Assembly: GCA_017577925.1 (NCBI GenBank)
Contig: PKQU01000058.1
Coordinates: 1-10,360 of the forward strand
Direction: 5' to 3'
Length of the DNA: 10,360 bases
Origin: Bacillota bacterium
Lineage (GTDB): Bacteria; Bacillota; Bacilli; Calditerricolales; Calditerricolaceae
Below the pieces are notes generated by a model that worked only from the letters and a program-made list of their open reading frames with translations, was not told the origin of the DNA and did no database searches. Position numbers and translations under genes: made by a program. Below are positions 7,322-10,360 of the stretch, piece by piece (position 1 is the first letter of the stretch; the number at the start of each line of letters is the position of its first letter).

Positions 7322-8317
7322 ATGGCGGAGAATCGGCACAAGGCCCTGGGCCTGACCGACGAGCAAGTCGTCGAGATGTACTACTACATGCTCCTGGCGC
7401 GCAAGGTGGACGAGCGGCAGTGGCTCCTGAACCGCGCCGGGAAGATCCCCTTTGTCATCTCCTGCCAGGGACAGGAGGCGGCGCAGGTGGGGGCGGCCTT
7501 CGCCCTCAAAAAGGGCGTCGACTATTTGTGCCCGTACTACCGCGACGCGGCGGTGGTGCTGGTCTTCGGCATGACGCCGCGCGACCTGATGCTGTCGGCC
7601 TTCGCCAAGCCGGAGGACCCGAACAGCGGCGGGCGGCAGATGCCCGGCCACTTCGGCTGCAAGCGGCTCAACATCCTCACTGGGTCCAGCCCGGTAACCA
7701 CCCAGGTGCCCCATGCTGTGGGCATTGCCCTGGCGGCAAAGATGCAACGCAAGAACTTCGTCGTCTACACCTCCTTCGGCGAGGGGTCGAGCAACCAGGG
7801 TGACTTCCACGAAGCGGCCAACTTCGCCGGAGTGCACAAGCTGCCGGTCATCTTTTTCTGCCAGAACAACAAGTACGCCATTTCCGTTCCGCTCAAGAAG
7901 CAACTGGCCGTCGACAGCGTGGCCAAGCGGGCCGTCGGGTACGGCTTTACCGGCGTGAGCGTTGACGGCAACGATCCGTTGGAAGTCTACCGCGTGGTGA
8001 AGGAAGCCCGCGAGCGTGCCCTGCGCGGGGAAGGGCCGACGCTGATCGAAGCGGTGGTCAACCGTCTGGTGCCCCATTCCAGCGACGACGACGACCGCAC
8101 CTACCGTTCGCGGGAGGAGCTGGAGGAAGCCAAGAAGCAAGACCCCATTCCGCGCTTCCGCCAGTACCTGCTGGAAGTGGGCGCGATGACCGAGGCGCAG
8201 GAGAAGGAGATCGCCCAGCGCGTGCAGCGCGAAGTGGACGAGGCCACCGAGTACGCCGAAAAGGCCCCGTACGCCGAGCCGGAGAGCGCGCTGAAGTACG
8301 TGTACGCCGAGAAGTGA
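7322..8317 (+). CDS. bkdAA: Branched-chain keto acid dehydrogenase E1 component, alpha subunit
   Basis: Alpha subunit of the thiamin-diphosphate E1 that decarboxylates the 2-keto acids made by Bcd and acylates the E2 lipoyl arm; works as a heterotetramer with BkdAB. The 331 residues match B. subtilis BkdAA (330). Substrate-channel region YYRDAAVVL (72-80), GGRQMPGHFG (103-112) and the thiamin-binding motif starting GEGSSNQGDFHEA (153-165) and ending QNN (181-183) are all present. The motif begins GEG rather than the commoner GDG; the human BCKDH E1 alpha also has GEG, so this is not a defect. The loop PHSSDDDDRTYR (251-262) contains the conserved His (H252) and corresponds to the mammalian phosphorylation loop. 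Start ATG 7322 has AAAGGAGG (7305-7312) 9 nt upstream. The gap to lpdV is 39 bp. Confidence 0.95.
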   Translation: MAENRHKALGLTDEQVVEMYYYMLLARKVDERQWLLNRAGKIPFVISCQGQEAAQVGAAFALKKGVDYLCPYYRDAAVVLVFGMTPRDLMLSAFAKPEDPNSGGRQMPGHFGCKRLNILTGSSPVTTQVPHAVGIALAAKMQRKNFVVYTSFGEGSSNQGDFHEAANFAGVHKLPVIFFCQNNKYAISVPLKKQLAVDSVAKRAVGYGFTGVSVDGNDPLEVYRVVKEARERALRGEGPTLIEAVVNRLVPHSSDDDDRTYRSREELEEAKKQDPIPRFRQYLLEVGAMTEAQEKEIAQRVQREVDEATEYAEKAPYAEPESALKYVYAEK

Positions 8318-8330
8318 GGAGGGACGGACG

Positions 8331-9314
8331 ATGCCGGTGATTTCGTACATTGAAGCGGTCACCCAGGCCTTGCGCGAGGAGATGCGCCGCGACGAGCGCG
8401 TGTTCGTGCTCGGGGAGGACGTCGGTAAGCGCGGTGGCGTGTTCCGCGCCACCATGGGCTTGATCGACGAATTCGGCGAGGAGCGCGTCATCGACACGCC
8501 GCTGGCCGAGTCGGCCATCGTCGGCGTGGCCATCGGCGCCGCGGCGTACGGGATGCGCCCGGTGGCGGAGATCCAGTTTGCCGACTTCATCCACCCGGCC
8601 GTCAACCAGATCATCAACGAGGCGGCCAAGATGCGCTATCGCTCCAACAACGACTGGCACTGCCCGATTGTCATCCGTGCCCCCTACGGCGGCGGTGTCC
8701 ACGGGGCGCTGTACCACTCCCAGAGCGTCGAGGCCCTCTTCAACAGCACGCCCGGACTGAAGGTGGTCGCTCCGTCGACGCCCTACGACGTGAAGGGCCT
8801 TCTGAAGGCGGCCATCCGCGACGATGACCCGGTGCTCTTCTTCGAGCACAAGCGCTGCTACCGCCTCATCAAGGGCGAGGTGCCCGAGGAAGACTATGTG
8901 CTGCCGATCGGCAAGGCCGACATCAAGCGGGAAGGCGAGGACATCACCGTCTTCTCCTACGGCCTGGCGCTACACTTCTGCCTCGAGGCGGCCGAACGGC
9001 TGGCCCAGGAGGGCATCAGCGCCCACGTGGTCGACCTACGCACCTTGTACCCGCTCGACAAGGAGACGATCTGCGAAGCGGCGGCCAAAACCGGGAAGGT
9101 GCTCATCGTCCACGAGGACAACAAGGAGGGCGGCGTTGGCGGCGAAGTGGCGGCGATCATCGCCGAGGAAGTGCTCTTCGACCTCGATGCGCCGATCAAG
9201 CGCCTGTGCGGCCCGGACATCCCGGCCATGCCCTACAGCCCGCCGCTGGAGAAGTTCTTCATGCTCAACACGGATAAGGTGTATCAAGCGATGAAAGAAC
9301 TGGCCGAGTTTTAA
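8331..9314 (+). CDS. bkdAB: Branched-chain keto acid dehydrogenase E1 component, beta subunit
   Basis: Beta subunit of E1, completing the thiamin diphosphate active site at the alpha/beta interface. The 327 residues equal B. subtilis BkdAB. Landmarks are VLGEDVGKRGGVFRAT (26-41), the conserved E60 in TPLAESAIVG expected to contact the thiamin aminopyrimidine, EIQFADFIHPA (80-90), APYGGGVHGALYHSQS (117-132) including H129, VVAPSTPYD (145-153), and in the C-terminal transketolase domain VDLRTLYPLD and HEDNKEGGVGGE. Its Shine-Dalgarno GAGGAGGG (8316-8323) overlaps the bkdAA stop codon (8315-8317), leaving 13 nt between genes. This fits coupled translation and equal subunit supply. Confidence 0.95.
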   Translation: MPVISYIEAVTQALREEMRRDERVFVLGEDVGKRGGVFRATMGLIDEFGEERVIDTPLAESAIVGVAIGAAAYGMRPVAEIQFADFIHPAVNQIINEAAKMRYRSNNDWHCPIVIRAPYGGGVHGALYHSQSVEALFNSTPGLKVVAPSTPYDVKGLLKAAIRDDDPVLFFEHKRCYRLIKGEVPEEDYVLPIGKADIKREGEDITVFSYGLALHFCLEAAERLAQEGISAHVVDLRTLYPLDKETICEAAAKTGKVLIVHEDNKEGGVGGEVAAIIAEEVLFDLDAPIKRLCGPDIPAMPYSPPLEKFFMLNTDKVYQAMKELAEF

Positions 9315-9338
9315 CGAACGGGACAAAGGAGGTTCATC

Positions 9339-10360
9339 ATGGCGGTAGAAGTCAAAATGCCCCAGTTGGGGGAAAGCGTCACCGAGGGAACGATTGCGAA
9401 ATGGCTTGTCAAACCCGGTGACAAGGTGAACAAGTACGACCCCCTCTGCGAGGTCATGACCGACAAGGTGAACGCCGAGGTGCCGTCCACCGTCTCCGGC
9501 GTGATCAAGGAGATCCTCGTGCCGGAAGGGGAAACCGTTTCGGTCGGTACCCCGATCTGCCTGATGGAAGCGGAAGGCGAAGGATCGGCCGAAGACGCGG
9601 CGAAGGACGGCGCAGAGGCTGCGCCCCAGGCGGAGGCGGCTCAGTCGCCTGCTCCGGCGGGAGCGCCCGCAGAAGGCGCCAGTGAAGGCAAGCCCGCCGC
9701 CCCCGCGGCGGCCCTGCCGCGCGACCAGAAACGGCGCTATTCGCCGGCCGTGCTGAAGCTGGCCCAGGAGTACGGTATCGACCTCAGCCAGGTGCCGGGT
9801 ACCGGTCGTGAGGGGCGCGTCACCCGCAAGGATGTGCTGCGCTTTATCGAGCAAGGCGGTGCGGCGGCCCAAGCGGCCCAGCCCGCGTCGGCAGCTCCGG
9901 CCACCCCGACTCGCGCGGCGGCGCAGCCGGTAGCCCAGCCCGCGGATCAGGCTCGGCAACCGGCCTCCCAAGCGGCACCTCAGCCGGCTTCGGCGGCACC
10001 GGGCGTCAAGACCGAGCCGGGCGACCAGGTGATCCCCGTCACGCCGGTGCGCCGCGCCATCGCCACGCGCATGGTGCAGTCGAAACACGAGGCGCCGCAC
10101 GCCTGGACGATGGTGGAAGTCGACGTGACCGGTCTTGTCAAGCTTCGCGAGGCCGTGAAGGCCGAGTTCGAGAAGCGCGAAGGGTTCAAGCTCACCTACC
10201 TGCCCTTCGTCATCAAGGCCGTTGTCGAGTCGCTCAAGGAGTACCCCATCCTCAACTCGGTGTGGGCCGGCGACTCGATCGTCCTCAAAAAGCGCATCAA
10301 CATCTCCATCGCCGTGGCCACGGAGGACGCCTTGTACGTTCCCGTCATCAAGGATGCCGA
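9339..10360 (+). CDS. bkdB: Dihydrolipoamide acyltransferase (E2) of the branched-chain keto acid dehydrogenase complex, 5' part
   Basis: E2 core of the complex: carries the lipoyl arm, binds E1/E3 and transfers the acyl group to CoA. 340 codons are present; the frame is still open at the window edge, so roughly 80-110 residues (including the catalytic HxxxDG motif) are missing, judging from B. subtilis BkdB (424). Domains: one lipoyl domain (1-78) with the lipoylated lysine K43 in VMTDKVNAEV; an Ala/Pro/Glu-rich linker (79-131); a peripheral-subunit-binding domain (132-171, RYSPAVLKLAQEYGID through GREGRVTRKDVLRF); a second Ala/Pro/Gln-rich linker (172-228); and the start of the acyltransferase domain (from about 230: PVTPVRRAIATRMVQSKHEAPH, then TYLPFVIKAVVESLKEYPILN). 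Start ATG 9339 has AAAGGAGG (9325-9332) 6 nt upstream and lies 24 bp after bkdAB. A single lipoyl domain is usual for Bacillus BKDH E2. Confidence 0.94.
   Translation, partial: MAVEVKMPQLGESVTEGTIAKWLVKPGDKVNKYDPLCEVMTDKVNAEVPSTVSGVIKEILVPEGETVSVGTPICLMEAEGEGSAEDAAKDGAEAAPQAEAAQSPAPAGAPAEGASEGKPAAPAAALPRDQKRRYSPAVLKLAQEYGIDLSQVPGTGREGRVTRKDVLRFIEQGGAAAQAAQPASAAPATPTRAAAQPVAQPADQARQPASQAAPQPASAAPGVKTEPGDQVIPVTPVRRAIATRMVQSKHEAPHAWTMVEVDVTGLVKLREAVKAEFEKREGFKLTYLPFVIKAVVESLKEYPILNSVWAGDSIVLKKRINISIAVATEDALYVPVIKDA

Noticed and set aside
7778..7786. GEG instead of GDG in the thiamin motif of BkdAA as a possible active-site defect
   Set aside because: Branched-chain E1 alpha subunits, including the human one, also carry GEG, and the rest of the motif is intact.
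4541..8629. A 1362-codon open frame on the minus strand, opposite buk, lpdV, bkdAA and most of bkdAB
   Set aside because: The plus strand holds well-conserved enzymes with full motif sets over the same bases. In GC-rich genes with G/C third positions the opposite frame loses stop codons. The antisense translation is a Val/His/Arg/Leu/Asp-rich string with no recognisable domain.
9575..10020. Ala/Pro/Gln-rich low-complexity stretches in bkdB as possible repeats or a frameshift
   Set aside because: The frame is continuous, and such flexible linkers flank the subunit-binding domain in E2 proteins generally.

Overview
The window carries one recognisable locus, the branched-chain keto acid dehydrogenase (bkd) operon of a Bacillales-type Firmicute. 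Gene order is DUF2627 (minus strand, partial), bkdR, ptb, bcd, buk, lpdV, bkdAA, bkdAB and bkdB (partial). This matches the Bacillus subtilis yqzF-bkdR-ptb-bcd-buk-lpdV-bkdAA-bkdAB-bkdB arrangement, and protein lengths are almost the same. The DNA is GC-rich, with third codon positions strongly biased to G/C. This suggests a high-GC, possibly thermophilic, Bacillales lineage rather than B. subtilis itself; the genus is inference and cannot be fixed from this window.

Left part (1-2360): the 5' end of a small DUF2627 membrane protein gene reads leftward. A 198-bp divergent region follows, holding a TATAAT box and a dyad resembling the activator site further on. Then comes bkdR, a sigma-54-dependent enhancer-binding protein with a GTG start. 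Middle (2361-2579): a dense control region with a cre-like box, an array of TGCAAA/TTTGCA half-sites (candidate BkdR enhancer), a well-spaced -24/-12 sigma-54 promoter, and a 12-bp palindrome in the early leader. Right part (2580-10360): seven codirectional genes with gaps of 13 to 90 bp and strong Shine-Dalgarno sequences, so probably one transcript that runs past the right edge.

Together the genes degrade leucine, isoleucine and valine. Leucine dehydrogenase (Bcd) deaminates the amino acid to a 2-keto acid. The BKDH complex (E1 alpha BkdAA, E1 beta BkdAB, E2 BkdB, E3 LpdV) turns that into a branched acyl-CoA and NADH. Ptb and Buk convert the acyl-CoA through acyl-phosphate to the free acid with ATP formation. 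In Bacillales these acyl-CoAs also prime iso/anteiso fatty acids. BkdR is expected to activate the operon with sigma-54.

No mobile element, CRISPR array, tRNA/rRNA or undescribed gene system was seen. The observations most worth checking are regulatory: the architecture ahead of ptb, the related dyad ahead of bkdR, and a hairpin straddling the buk stop codon.
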